A stretch of 64,000 bases of DNA, taken from positions 1 through 64,000 of the forward strand of contig JAUYFM010000021.1 in NCBI GenBank assembly GCA_030690945.1, written 5' to 3'. Made by a program: the position numbers and the translations under genes. Each line of letters starts with the position of its first letter. Within the stretch, counting starts at the first letter, position 1. The notes beneath the pieces were generated by a model. It was not told the DNA's origin and did not search any database. It saw only the letters and a list, made by a program, of their open reading frames with translations. Origin of the DNA: Smithellaceae bacterium. Lineage in GTDB: Bacteria > Desulfobacterota > Syntrophia > Syntrophales > Smithellaceae. Shown here one piece after another: positions 22,806-33,400 of the stretch.

Positions 22806-23666
22806 TTACACCTTTTGCGGATGGGGTTTTCCCAAGATGCCGTAAGGCCGGACGATTAAAAGAATAAAGAGCAGCGTGAAGGCCACAAAGTCACGGTAGG
22901 TGGACGGGAAAAACGCGGCCACCATAATTTCCACCGCGCCCAGAATAAAACCGCCGATCATCGCGCCGCGGATATTGCCGATGCCGCCGACCACGGCGGA
23001 GATGAACGCTTTCCAGCCGACCATGATGCCCATATAAGGATCGATCACCGGATAGGCCAGGCCATACATCATCCCGGCCGCGCCGCCGAGTCCCGTGCCG
23101 ATGGCAAACGTGAGTGAGATGATTTTATTCACCGGCACACCCATCAGCGGAACAATAGTTTTATCCCAGGAAATAGCGCGCATGGCCATGCCCGCCTTGG
23201 TCCGCTGCACGACAAAGTCCAGGATAAGCATGAGGACCAGCGAAAGGACAATGACCAGAATTTGCAGCGAGGAAATGGAAACTGTACCGATCGTCCAGGT
23301 CGTATGCTCGATCAGCGCCGGTATATGTTTGGGATAGGGGGAAAGCGCCAGCGTGAAATTTTCCAGAAAGAGGCCAACGCCCAGGGCGGTGATGATAGCG
23401 GAGACGCGCGGGGAGTTGCGCAGCGGTTTGTAGGCCAGGCGCTCGATGACCACGCCCAGTATCGTAAACAGCAGGGTCGGGACAAAGGAGAGTTTGAGAT
23501 AGACGGCTAAGAGAAAACAGAAGAAAGCGCCGACCATGAACAGGTCGCCGTGGGCGAAGTTGATCATGGTCAGAATGCCGTAAACCATGGTGTAGCCCAG
23601 GGCGATCAGAGCGTAGATGCTGCCCAGCTGCAGGGCATTGAGAGCTTGTTGAAATAAATAGGCCAT
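22806..23666 (-). CDS. livH: Branched-chain amino acid ABC transporter permease LivH
   Basis: A 286-aa permease with about eight membrane helices: LQLGSIYALIALGYTMVYGI, INFAHGDLFMVGAF, and GGIGNIRGAMIGGFILG near the C-terminus are LivH marks. It should work with LivM, LivG, LivF and LivK, but in this window LivM and LivF survive only as a fusion and LivG is absent. It appears intact yet orphaned. The ATG at 23666 (MAYLFQQALNALQLG) is preferred over the tracked start, which overlaps livK. Confidence 0.9.
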   Translation of the reverse strand: MAYLFQQALNALQLGSIYALIALGYTMVYGILTMINFAHGDLFMVGAFFCFLLAVYLKLSFVPTLLFTILGVVIERLAYKPLRNSPRVSAIITALGVGLFLENFTLALSPYPKHIPALIEHTTWTIGTVSISSLQILVIVLSLVLMLILDFVVQRTKAGMAMRAISWDKTIVPLMGVPVNKIISLTFAIGTGLGGAAGMMYGLAYPVIDPYMGIMVGWKAFISAVVGGIGNIRGAMIGGFILGAVEIMVAAFFPSTYRDFVAFTLLFILLIVRPYGILGKPHPQKV

Positions 23667-23673
23667 AATTACT

Positions 23674-24839
23674 TCAGGGCTTGGCGTTGGCGAACCACGT
23701 AAACTTCCCATCCTTTATTTTTAAAATGACCGCGCTCTTGACCGGGTCGCCGGAGCCTTCCTTGAACTGCATGTTGCCCGTGACACCTTCATATTGCGGA
23801 ATTTTCGCCAGCGCATCGCGCACGGCCTGACGGTCGTTCTTTCCGGCGGTTTTCAGCGCTTGAAAGATCAAACCAAAAGAGTCGTACGTTAGTGCCGCCA
23901 CATCATCCGGTGTCGTGCCGTACTTCGCTTTGTAGTCTTCAATAAACTTTTTTGTGGCTGCGGTTGATGCATCGGCGGCGTAATGCATGCTGAAATAATA
24001 ATCGTTGCAGTCCTTGCCGCAGAGCTTGATCAGTTCTTCAGAACCCCAGGAATCGGAACCGATAAACGGGGTGGTAATGCCCAAGCGCTTGGCCTGCTGA
24101 ATTTGTAGAGGCACTTCGCTGTAATAGTTGGGCAGGAAGATAATGTCCGGCCCGGCCTTTTTAATTTTGGTGAGCTGCGATGAAAAATCTTTGTCGTTGG
24201 TGGTGTAGGTTTCAAACGCGACGACCTTGCCGCCGTTTTGCTCATAGACTTCCTTGAAAATTTCGGCGATGCCCTTGTTATATTCGGAAGCAACGTCATA
24301 CAGAACCGCCGCCTTTTTCACTTTGAGATTATCCAGGACAAATTTCGCGAGCACCCGTCCCTGAAAAGGATCGATAAAACAGGAACGGAAAATATATTTT
24401 TTGGGGGCTCCTGTTTTGGAATCAAGCGTTGTTTTGGGAGCGGTCGACCAAGGGGTGATGAGCACCACTTTACCCGATTCGGCAATTTCGGCGGCGGGCA
24501 GGGCGTAGCGGCTGGCATTGGGGCCGACAATCGCAACAACTTTATTTTGCGTAATCAGCTTTTGCGCGGAAGACGCCGATTGATCGGCTTTCCCGGTGTT
24601 ATCCTCGATGATGAGTTTCACCGGATATTTCTTATCGCCCAGTTGAATGCCGCCGGCATCGTTGATTTCGGCTGCGGCCATTTCCGCCGCGTTTTTACAG
24701 GATGCACCCACGGCCGGAATATCACCGGTCAGCTCGGCAATGACACCGATTTTGATCTGGGAAGAATCATCTTTGCTGCAACCGCAAATGCACAGAGAGA
24801 GAATCACCAAAAGAATAATAAAAACCGCTGATTTTTCAT
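23674..24839 (-). pseudogene. livK: LivK-type binding protein, frameshifted in signal peptide
   Basis: The mature region is a full branched-chain amino acid binding protein (IKIGVIAELTGDIPAVGASC, VVAIVGPNASRYALPAAE, DDVAALTYDSFGLI). The long frame opens only at a TTG (24810) inside the signal sequence. The natural ATG at 24839, preceded by AGGAG, encodes MKNQRFLLFF and then shifts: one T missing from the run CTTTTGG would restore a lipoprotein signal ending in CGCS. Either a sequencing slip or an early step of the decay also seen in livM/F/G. Confidence 0.75.
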
Positions 24840-25009
24840 GGAATGTCTCCTGTTTTGCTTCGATATTTTGTCCACAGGTTATAAGGGGAGGCTATGTTCA
24901 TGTCAACGAAAAAAGAGGAAAACACAATTTACATATCCCGACGGGATATAACATTTATAGAAACAGGAATATTTTCCCAAACCCTGCGACCCCGTCGGGG
25001 TCGAACATA

Positions 25010-26113
25010 TTAAGATAATAATTTCTTTACATACCGGGCAATCGCCGGTGAGGCGGTCAGCCCCGGTGATTCGATGCCGACGAGATTGATAAAACCGGGG
25101 GCGTCCTGTCGAATGACAAAGTCGGCGAAGGCATCATTTGGCCCCTGAAGCTTCGGGCGGATGCCGGCCATGTCGGGATGAACATTTTCCGGTTTCAGGA
25201 AGGGCAGGAATGATCGGGCCTGCTCATAAAAAAGGGCGGCCTTTTCCGACGCCACGTTGTAGTCTTCAATTCGGTCAATGTAGGTCGCGTCCGGCCCCAG
25301 CTTTAAACGGCCGTTTAAGTCGAGGGTCAGATGCACGCCCAGGCCCGCATGATTTTTTACCGGCGCGGGATAGATCAACCGTCCGATTAGTCCAGGTTTC
25401 ACGCCGGAGATGCCGCAATAATCGCCTTTACAATAATGAAGGTGATAACGGCCGCAGGCCTGGTTAGCGATGATGTCGGATGATAGCCCGGCGGCGTTGA
25501 TGACAAGCGCTGAGAAAAAATCAAAGCCCTCGCCTTTGTCGTTTGCCGCAAATATTCGCCAGCCATTTGTTTCCATTTCGATACGCAACACCTCTGTACG
25601 GCAAACCAGATGTGCCTTGTTGTTTTGCGCCTGTTTTAAGAAGTAGTTCATCAAGTCATGGGCGCTGATGATACCCGTATCCGGTGAATAAAGCGCAGCC
25701 TCGGCCTGAATATGAGGTTCCAGTTGTGCAATTTGCCGCTTGGTGATGAGAGATAGAGACTCTACACCGTTATTTCGTCCGTTTTTATGGAGTTTTTCAA
25801 TTTCTTCAATTTCCCCGGAATTTGCCGCGACAATCAGCTTGCCGATTTTCTGGTGAGGGATGCCATTTCGGACGGCTATTTCGTAGAGCATTGGGTTTGC
25901 GGTAACGCACAGTCCGGCCTTGAGCGATCCTTCAGGATAATAAATTCCCGCGTGAATGACTTCGCTGTTGCGGGAACTGATCCCGCCGCCGTGGGATGTA
26001 TTCTTCTCCAGAATGAAGACGCTTAAATCCGGATGCGCCAGTTCGGCGGCTATGGCCAGTCCTACAACGCCCGCTCCAATAATTGTAATATCTGCTCTGT
26101 CCATTTTGTCCAT
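25010..26113 (-). CDS. FAD-dependent oxidoreductase, L-2-hydroxyglutarate oxidase-like
   Basis: A 367-aa flavoprotein of the DAO superfamily. The dinucleotide-binding motif is ITIIGAGVVGLAIAAELA, followed by SSRNSEVIHAGIYYPEGSLK, a signature of the LhgO/L2HGDH branch. Near the C-terminus, FINLVGIESPGLTASPAIA completes the FAD site. The likely reaction is oxidation of an L-2-hydroxyacid. Transcribed divergently from xthA across a region with a 30-bp palindrome. The 24840-25009 stretch behind it holds only short GC palindromes and no gene. Confidence 0.85.
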   Translation of the reverse strand: MDKMDRADITIIGAGVVGLAIAAELAHPDLSVFILEKNTSHGGGISSRNSEVIHAGIYYPEGSLKAGLCVTANPMLYEIAVRNGIPHQKIGKLIVAANSGEIEEIEKLHKNGRNNGVESLSLITKRQIAQLEPHIQAEAALYSPDTGIISAHDLMNYFLKQAQNNKAHLVCRTEVLRIEMETNGWRIFAANDKGEGFDFFSALVINAAGLSSDIIANQACGRYHLHYCKGDYCGISGVKPGLIGRLIYPAPVKNHAGLGVHLTLDLNGRLKLGPDATYIDRIEDYNVASEKAALFYEQARSFLPFLKPENVHPDMAGIRPKLQGPNDAFADFVIRQDAPGFINLVGIESPGLTASPAIARYVKKLLS

Positions 26114-26128
26114 TTTCGAATTCCATCC

Positions 26129-26158
26129 CGTAGGGAACGGTCGCGACCGTTCCCTACG
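26129..26158. repeat. Perfect 30-bp palindrome
   Basis: CGTAGGGAACGGTCG followed at once by its own reverse complement, with no loop, between two divergent genes. It could be a REP/MITE core or a dimeric operator. No other copy was noticed in the window, though GTCGGGG-type short palindromes occur at 24990. Confidence 0.8.
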
Positions 26159-26260
26159 ACAGACCTATACACGATTTCAAAGACTCCTGCAAAAAATCTT
26201 GAGCGTAAGCGCCGGTCATGGTAGTAAACGTCAACAAATGACGAAAGGTTTTGCCGAAAT

Positions 26261-27040
26261 TTGAAAATTGCCACCTACAATGTCAACTCCATCCGATCCC
26301 GCCTGCATATTGTATTGCCCTGGCTGCAAAACAATATGCCTGATATTTTCTGCATGCAGGAGACGAAAGTTGAGGATGCCAAATTTCCCGCCGCTGATTT
26401 TGAAGCGCTGGGCTATGTTGTGAGCTTCCGCGGCAATAAACAATACAACGGTGTGGCCATTGCCTCCCGGAGAAAGCCACAAAAAGTTACTTTCGGCCTT
26501 CTCGATGAACCGGCTGATCCCGACCGTCTGGCTCAGGCGCAATTTGACGATCTGACTGTTTTAAATGCCTATGTGCCTCAGGGGCAGGATATCGATAAGC
26601 CGCAATTCGCTTATAAGCTCGCCTGGCTTGGCCGCCTGAAAAAATATCTGCAAAATAATTTTAAGCCGGATCAAAAATTAATTCTGTGCGGCGATTTCAA
26701 CGTCGCGCCCGAGCAAATTGATGTCCATGATCCCAAACGGATTCTGGGGCATGTTTCTTTTAATCCGGAAGTTTGGAAGGCCTACGAAGACGTCCTCTCA
26801 TGGGGGCTTACGGATGTTTTCCGTAAGCATCATCGTGATGAACCGGGGCAATATACTTTTTTTGATTATCGCGTCCGCGACTCCGTTGGCCGCAATCTGG
26901 GTTGGCGGGTTGATCATATTCTGGCAACGAAAACACCAGCCGCTCAATCTATTAGCTGTACAATTGATCTGGCGACGCGCCTTGCCGAAAAGCCGTCCGA
27001 TCATGCGGTTATTTACGCTCAGTGGGAAGGAAAATTCTGA
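26261..27040 (+). CDS. xthA: Exodeoxyribonuclease III
   Basis: A 259-aa Mg-dependent AP endonuclease/exonuclease: KIATYNVNSIRSRL start, CMQETKVEDAKFP with the metal-binding Glu, LCGDFNVAP (Asp-Asn), and YTFFDYRVRDSVGRNLGWRVDHI with the catalytic Asp-His pair. Repairs abasic sites in DNA. TTG start; only a distant AAAGG upstream, so initiation may be weak. First gene of a run of five overlapping or closely spaced genes. Confidence 0.92.
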   Translation: MKIATYNVNSIRSRLHIVLPWLQNNMPDIFCMQETKVEDAKFPAADFEALGYVVSFRGNKQYNGVAIASRRKPQKVTFGLLDEPADPDRLAQAQFDDLTVLNAYVPQGQDIDKPQFAYKLAWLGRLKKYLQNNFKPDQKLILCGDFNVAPEQIDVHDPKRILGHVSFNPEVWKAYEDVLSWGLTDVFRKHHRDEPGQYTFFDYRVRDSVGRNLGWRVDHILATKTPAAQSISCTIDLATRLAEKPSDHAVIYAQWEGKF

Positions 27041-27615
27041 TGGGTAAAAAAGAAGACATTCAGCGCATGAACGAAGAAATTGCCGCTCGTTTTAGTAAAA
27101 TTGAGGACGATGTTTCATCTGCCGAAACCATTGCCGGCCTTTTTGAAGTCCTGCTTGACGGGATTGAAAAAGAATTTGCCGTTCCCTTTGTCTGGCTGAC
27201 TTTAATCGATCATGTCAACGCAGCGCCTTTGATTAAGGCTGTCAACGCGTCGGACATTTTAAAAAACAGACTTTGTGTTGTCTCGCAAGAACTGTTTGAG
27301 AAAATTATGCCCGAAGGTTTAAAACCTGTCCTGGCCAATAAAGACTTGCCGCCTTTTTATAAACTGCTGCCGTCAAGCAGAAAATATTTTGTCAAGTCGC
27401 TGGCGGTTGTGCCTTTTGCGCTTGATGGTCAAACGATCGGCTCTTGGAATAATGGCGACGCCGTCGCAGATCGTTATACGGCGGATATGGATACGGCCTT
27501 GCTGGCATCACTGGCCCGCCGGATTTCCCTGCAACTGACGCGACTGACCGCAGGTAACAACGCCGTGTCCAAGAATAACCAAAACAATGAACAGCCGGGA
27601 GGTCTTCATGGTTGA
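27040..27615 (+). CDS. DUF484/GAF-like protein
   Basis: A 191-aa protein with an N-terminal helix, then a GAF-like domain (FAVPFVWLTLIDH, SLAVVPFALDGQTIGSWNNGD, DTALLASLARRISLQLTRL). DUF484 proteins resemble this and have no settled function. The start ATG shares the A of the xthA stop (TGATG), so translation is coupled. The end overlaps the next gene by 8 nt. Confidence 0.75.
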   Translation: MGKKEDIQRMNEEIAARFSKIEDDVSSAETIAGLFEVLLDGIEKEFAVPFVWLTLIDHVNAAPLIKAVNASDILKNRLCVVSQELFEKIMPEGLKPVLANKDLPPFYKLLPSSRKYFVKSLAVVPFALDGQTIGSWNNGDAVADRYTADMDTALLASLARRISLQLTRLTAGNNAVSKNNQNNEQPGGLHG

Positions 27616-27955
27616 ACAATGGATTAAAGAGATAAAAAAAGAGTGTCCGCCGGACATGCTCGGGATGATCCTGGTGCATAACGGTATTGTGCGGGCAACG
27701 TCTAAAAAGGGCGAACACGTCGGGGCCATGAGGCTTTCCTATGATCAGGCTGCGCTGGATGAAGTCGTAAGCCGGTTTGCGGGCATGGAAGGCATTGTGG
27801 ACATTCGGGCCTGGATCAATGAAGGTCTGCTGAAAGTCGGCGATGATATCATGTATGTCTGTGTGGCGGGAAGATTCCGCAAGGACGTTCTGCCGGTTTT
27901 TCAGGAACTCATCACGACGATTAAGACGGAGATAGTCAGGGAAGAAGAACTGTAA
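27608..27955 (+). CDS. MoaE-like molybdopterin synthase subunit
   Basis: A 115-aa short protein matching the MoaE pattern: MILVHNGIVRATSKKG, then IDIRAWINEGLLKVGDDIMY and VAGRFRKDVLPVFQELITTIKTEI. The family transfers sulfur to precursor Z in molybdenum-cofactor synthesis. It is shorter than E. coli MoaE, and no MoaD is next to it, so a diverged role is possible. GGGAGG precedes the ATG at 27608. Confidence 0.7.
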   Translation: MVEQWIKEIKKECPPDMLGMILVHNGIVRATSKKGEHVGAMRLSYDQAALDEVVSRFAGMEGIVDIRAWINEGLLKVGDDIMYVCVAGRFRKDVLPVFQELITTIKTEIVREEEL

Positions 27956-27957
27956 AT

Positions 27958-28557
27958 ATGAACAAAGTCCTTATCCTTTTTGCCCATCCCCGGTTTGAAA
28001 AGTCAAAGACCAACCGCGCTCTGCTTGCGGGTGTGGATAAGATTGAAGGCGTCACATTAAATGATCTCTATGAGCAATATCCCGATTTCAATATTGATGT
28101 TGAACGGGAGAAAGATCTTTTACTCGCCCATGAGGTGATCATCTGGCATCACCCCCTTTATATGTACAGCGCGCCGGCCGTGCTCAAGCAGTGGATGGAT
28201 CTGGTGCTGGAATATGGCTGGGCGCATGGCTCTCAGGGGAACGCCCTGAAAGATAAAATGGTCTTTAACGCTCTGACGGCTGGCGGCGCCAGAGAATCTT
28301 ACGCAATCAATCAGCATAATCGTTTTACGCTTCGGGAATTTCTTGTCCCCTTTGAACAGACTGCCACACTCTGCAAGATGATTTATCTGCCGCCTTTTGC
28401 GGTTCACGGCACGCACCTGTTGTCCGATCAGCAACTGGCCGAACAGGCGCGCTTATACCGGAATCTGCTGGGGCGACTGGTCGCAGGCGGGCTTCCCCTG
28501 GGGTCCATCTGCACGTATGATTATCTCAACGACTGGCTTCCGGCGGGTGAAGGATGA
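27958..28557 (+). CDS. NAD(P)H oxidoreductase, KefF/KefG-like
   Basis: A 199-aa flavodoxin-fold quinone reductase: VLILFAHPRFEKSKTNRAL, IIWHHPLYMYSAPAVLKQWMD, NALTAGGARESYAIN. Proteins of this type are ancillary subunits of glutathione-gated potassium efflux systems and stimulate KefC/KefB. The gene directly downstream is such a channel, which supports the role. It starts two bases after moaE. Confidence 0.88.
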   Translation: MNKVLILFAHPRFEKSKTNRALLAGVDKIEGVTLNDLYEQYPDFNIDVEREKDLLLAHEVIIWHHPLYMYSAPAVLKQWMDLVLEYGWAHGSQGNALKDKMVFNALTAGGARESYAINQHNRFTLREFLVPFEQTATLCKMIYLPPFAVHGTHLLSDQQLAEQARLYRNLLGRLVAGGLPLGSICTYDYLNDWLPAGEG

Positions 28558-28565
28558 ACTAAACG

Positions 28566-30422
28566 ATGAGCAGCGCTTTCTTACAGGATGCTTTAATTTA
28601 TCTGGCCTGCGCGGTTGTTTTCGTGCCGATCGCCAAAAAGCTGGGGATGGGTTCCGTGCTGGGCTATCTGCTGGGCGGCATTATCATCGGCCCTTTTTTT
28701 CTGGGTTTTATCGGCGCGGAAGGAAAGAACATCATGCACTTTGCCGAATTCGGCGTGGTGATGATGCTCTTTCTGATCGGACTGGAACTGGAGCCGGCCA
28801 CATTCTGGAAGATGCGCAGGCTGATCCTGGGGATGGGAGGCATGCAGCTGGGCGCGACGACGCTCTTGTGTTTTGCCGCTCTGTTGGTGTTTGATTTTAC
28901 CTGGCAGGCGGCGCTGGCCTGCGGCCTGGCTCTTTCCATGTCTTCCACGGCAATTGTCATGCAGACGCTCAAGGAAAAAGGATTGACCAAAACCGAATCG
29001 GGAAGAAGCTCCTTTGCCGTGCTGATCTTTCAGGATATTTCCGTAATCCCGATCCTGGCGCTCCTGCCGCTTCTGGCGCTATCCGCCACGCAGGCGCCTT
29101 CGGGCGAGCATGCCACATTAATGACGGGATTGCCCGGCTGGGCGCAGACCTTAACCCTGTTGATCGCCGCCAATGCGGTTGTGCTGATCGGCCGTTTTGT
29201 CTTTGTGCCTTTTTTACGATTTATCGCCCGCATTCGTCTGAGGGAACTTTTTACCGCGGCGGCGCTGCTGATTGTGATCGGAACGGCCTACATCATGATG
29301 CTGGTGGGTTTAAGTCCCGCGCTGGGAACATTTCTGGCCGGTCTGGTTCTGGCCACGAGCGAATTTCGGCACGAACTGGAGAGCGACATTGAACCTTTTA
29401 AAGGCATCCTGCTGGGATTGTTCTTCATCGCGGTCGGCGCCTCCATCAATTTTAAGTTGATTATCAATAACCCTGTGCAGATCATGGCTCTGGTTTGCGG
29501 CGTCATCGCCATAAAATCACTCGTGCTGTATGCAACCGGTAAAGCGTCCCGCTTAAGTTTCGATCAGAACATGATTTTTACTTTAGGACTGGGACAGGTC
29601 GGCGAATTCGCGTTTGTCCTGTTTGCGTTTATCGCCCAGCTTCAGATTCTGTCCGCTTCATGGACGGATATGATGATGGGCGCAACGGCCATCAGCATGA
29701 CGGTCACGCCGCTTCTGCTCCTGATCAATGAACGTCTGATCCTGCCGCGATTCGGAACCAGGAAGGCGATGGAGGAAAAGGCGGCGGATGTCATCGAAGG
29801 TGAGCATCCCGTCATTATCGCGGGATTCGGCCATTTCGGCAGCACCATCGGGCGGTTTCTGAGGGCCAACGGCATCAGCGCGACGATTCTGGACAATGAT
29901 TCGGACCGGGTGGAGCTTTTAAGAAAGATGGGCTTTACGGTTTTTTACGGTGACGCCACTCGTCTGGATATTTTGAAATCCGCCGGGGCGGATCAGGCAA
30001 AAATTTTGATTGCCGCTATTGACTCTCCCGAGATCAACTTTGGTTTGGTCGAAAGAATAAAAAAAGAATTTCCTGATCTGAGACTCATGGTGCGTGCGAA
30101 AAGCCGCCTGGATGCCTACGACCTGCTGGATATGGGGATTGAGGATATTTACCGGGAATCGCTCGACACCTCTGTGCGTCTCGGTGTTGATGTGCTGATG
30201 AAGCTGGGTTTCCGCAAATATAGCGCCACCCGCGCCGGCCAGAACTTTATCAAGTATGATGAAGCGGCGCTACGTACCCTGGCGGCGCATCGCCATGATC
30301 AGGAAGCGTATCTCTTCAATACACGCGAACAGATCGCACTTCAGGAACAGCTTCTGGCCAACGACCGCGAGGTTTTCCCTAATGTTCATGATGATGCATG
30401 GGATAAACAGGATGAAGACTAA
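28566..30422 (+). CDS. KefB/KefC-type potassium efflux antiporter
   Basis: A 618-aa CPA2-family protein. About 13 membrane helices (residues 1-390) include GVVMMLFLIGLELEP and GTFLAGLVLATSEFRHELESDIEPFKG. A cytoplasmic Rossmann RCK/TrkA-N domain follows with VIIAGFGHFGSTIGRFLR and DNDSDRVELLRKMG. The system exports K+ in exchange for H+ under glutathione control and protects against electrophiles. The upstream flavodoxin-like protein is the expected partner. The stop codon overlaps that of the convergent ndvB-like gene. Confidence 0.92.
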   Translation: MSSAFLQDALIYLACAVVFVPIAKKLGMGSVLGYLLGGIIIGPFFLGFIGAEGKNIMHFAEFGVVMMLFLIGLELEPATFWKMRRLILGMGGMQLGATTLLCFAALLVFDFTWQAALACGLALSMSSTAIVMQTLKEKGLTKTESGRSSFAVLIFQDISVIPILALLPLLALSATQAPSGEHATLMTGLPGWAQTLTLLIAANAVVLIGRFVFVPFLRFIARIRLRELFTAAALLIVIGTAYIMMLVGLSPALGTFLAGLVLATSEFRHELESDIEPFKGILLGLFFIAVGASINFKLIINNPVQIMALVCGVIAIKSLVLYATGKASRLSFDQNMIFTLGLGQVGEFAFVLFAFIAQLQILSASWTDMMMGATAISMTVTPLLLLINERLILPRFGTRKAMEEKAADVIEGEHPVIIAGFGHFGSTIGRFLRANGISATILDNDSDRVELLRKMGFTVFYGDATRLDILKSAGADQAKILIAAIDSPEINFGLVERIKKEFPDLRLMVRAKSRLDAYDLLDMGIEDIYRESLDTSVRLGVDVLMKLGFRKYSATRAGQNFIKYDEAALRTLAAHRHDQEAYLFNTREQIALQEQLLANDREVFPNVHDDAWDKQDED

Positions 30423-33400
30423 CTTTCATCCGGCACAAGCGGTATATCAACCTCGAGTGTATGCTCCTGCCGGTCGTCAACTAACTGTATCTCCGCAGCG
30501 GGCATGACCAGACCGTCCAGCGTCAAAACAGCCGTTGTTCCGGCGGCTTGACGGATGATGATATGATAGAGCGTTTCTTCATACCGGTAGTGAATCTTAA
30601 TTTCATTCCAGGAAGCAGGCAGGCATGGAGAAAAACTGATTTTGCCGTTTTTCAGCGACAGACCCAGCAGGGACTCCACAATCAGCCGGTACATCCAGGC
30701 GGCGGAGCCGGTAAACCATGTCCATCCGCCGCGCCCGATATGTGGTGCGAGAGCATAGATGTCGGCTGAAACCACATAGGGTTCTACTTTATAGATTTCC
30801 ACTTCTCCCGGAGACCGGGCATGATTGATCGGGTTGATAATATCCATGACATCCCAGGCGCGCTTCCTATCGCCTAATGCGGCAAAAGCCATAGCCACCC
30901 AGATGGCCGCATGGGTGTATTGTCCGCCGTTTTCTCTCACACCCGGAACATAACCTTTAATATAACCCGGTTCCATCTCCGATTTATCGAATGGCGGATC
31001 AAGGAGCTGAACCAGTTTTTTATCCCGATGCACAAGAAATTCATCTACGGCATTCATAGCCTGGCGGGCTCTTGTCTTCTCGCCCGCTCCGGATAGAACG
31101 GACCAGCTTTGGGCCACCGAATCAATGCGGCATTCCGTGTTGGCGCCTGATCCCAATACGGAACCGTCATCGCTATAAGCACGGCGATACCACCCACCGT
31201 CCCAGCCGTTTTGCTCAATGTTGCGCTGAAGTTTCACCGCTTCTTGCCCGCACAAATCGGCAAAGGGTACATCGTTTTTGAGGCGGGCAATTTCCGCAAA
31301 CTTGTTCAGTACTTCATACAGGAAAAAGCCCATCCAGACACTTTCACCCTTGCCTTCGTCCCCGACTTTATTCATGCCGTCATTCCAATCGCCGGAACCC
31401 ATGAAGGGCAACCCATGACTGCCGAATCTCAGGCCTCTTTGGATGGCCCGCACACAATGTTCATACAAACTATTTTTTTCATCCGTTACACTCGGCAGAT
31501 CGTAATAGGAATCCTCATCAGCTCTGAGCTGACGTCCCTCAAGAAAGCTGACGTTCTCATTCAAAATCCCCACATCACCCGTAGAGCTGACATAGCGGCT
31601 CACGACTAGAGGCAGCCACAGGTAATCGTCGGAACATTGCGTGCGTATGCCCCGGCCGGTGGGCGGATGCCACCAGTGCTGGACGTCTCCCTCTAGGAAT
31701 TGACGGCTCGCGCACAAAAGCAGGTGCCCGCGGACAAGGGCGGGTTGGGCATAAACAAGCGCCATAACATCCTGTAACTGGTCGCGGAAGCCGAAAGCAC
31801 CGCCTGACTGGTAATAACCGTTACGCGCCCAGAGCCGGCTGGACAGGGTCTGATATAAAAGCCAGCCGTTCGTCAAAATATTGAGGGATGGATCGGGCGT
31901 TTCGATCTGCAGGGCGCCCAGTGTTTTCTTCCAATAGCGATGCACCGCTTCCAGTTCGTTTTGCGCGATGGTTGATCCCCGGAAGTCGCGCACCGTTTTA
32001 CTGGCATCGTCGGCGCCTCGCCTGCCGGTAACGCCCAGCCGGAAAATGACCTCGTGCTCCTGTCCGCTATTCAATCCAACTGTCACTTGGATGGTGCCAC
32101 AGGGATCCAGGCCGGCGCCGACCTGGCCTGAGAGTTCTGATCGCGTCATCGCTGCCGGCTTGGATAGTTCGCCATTGCGGCCGATAAATTCGTCGCGATC
32201 GCAGGTGTATGTCCGCGTTGGATTATCCACGTCAAAGAAAGCCACCCGATCGGCAAAGTCCGTGTTATATTGATTTCTGGCAAAAAGCGCCCCGCTTCCC
32301 GCGTCCACTTCGGTTATGACATGCATGGCCGTTTTCGGGCGCAAATCACCCAGCACCCACTCCAGATATCCGGTAACGGAAAGTGTGCGACTGCGCCCCG
32401 ATTCATTGTGCAATTTTAAAACCATAAATTTGACCGGTGCGGTGACGGACACATAAATCCACAGCTCCGACCGGATGCCGTCTTCCGTATGCTCGAAAAC
32501 GCTGTACCCGAAACCGTGGCGACAGGCGTAAGGTGTTCGGCCGCCTGCGGGGAGGGGTGTGGGGGACCAGACTTGTCCTGTTTCTTCATCGCGGATGTAA
32601 AACGCTTCGCCGTTGATATCGCTTACCGGATCGTTATTCCACGGGGTAAGACGGTATTCGTGGGCGTTCTCGCTCCAGGTTGAGGCGGAACCACTCTCGG
32701 AAATAATCGATCCAAAGTGGGGATTCGCCAGGATATTCACCCAGGGTAGCGGTGTTTTCTCTCCGGGTTTTGTGATGGTCACATATTCACATCCGTCCGG
32801 GGAAAATCCCCCGAGACCGTTGGTAAAAAGCAGACCAGGATAAGAAAACACTCCCTCATCTTTGCTTTTCGCACTCTGGTTTTTGACCGGTTTCAAACGC
32901 GGTGCGGCAATAGTCTTCATTTTGTGTCGGCTGATCTGTTCCGCAAGCGTTCCCATATCGTCCTTGATGATAACGCGGGAAACCGTCTGCAGCAAAATGC
33001 GGTCTTCGCTGGATATCTGATCTCCCGGTCTCACAAAGATGCCGCCCGGCCGGTCGGCAACCTTGTTTTCCATACTGGTGGCGATCAATCCCACAATCTG
33101 GTCATGAAGCGATTGCCGGTAGATGGCATTATCCTCATTCCAGATGACGAGATCGACGGCCAAACCTTTTAAACGCCAGTAGGCATGGGCCTGCTGGAGC
33201 TGACGGACAAGTTCAATGTTGGTATGGTCGTTAATCTGAAGCAACACGATGGGTAAGTCTCCGGAAATGGCGTAACCCCATAAGCCGGATTGCCCGCGAC
33301 GGTTTTTTAGAATGATCCTCGGATCAGTGCGCAGGGATGAATTGGCGTAAATAACGGAACCGGCCAGACGTCCGTAAAGATGGGCGTCTTCCGGGGTTGC

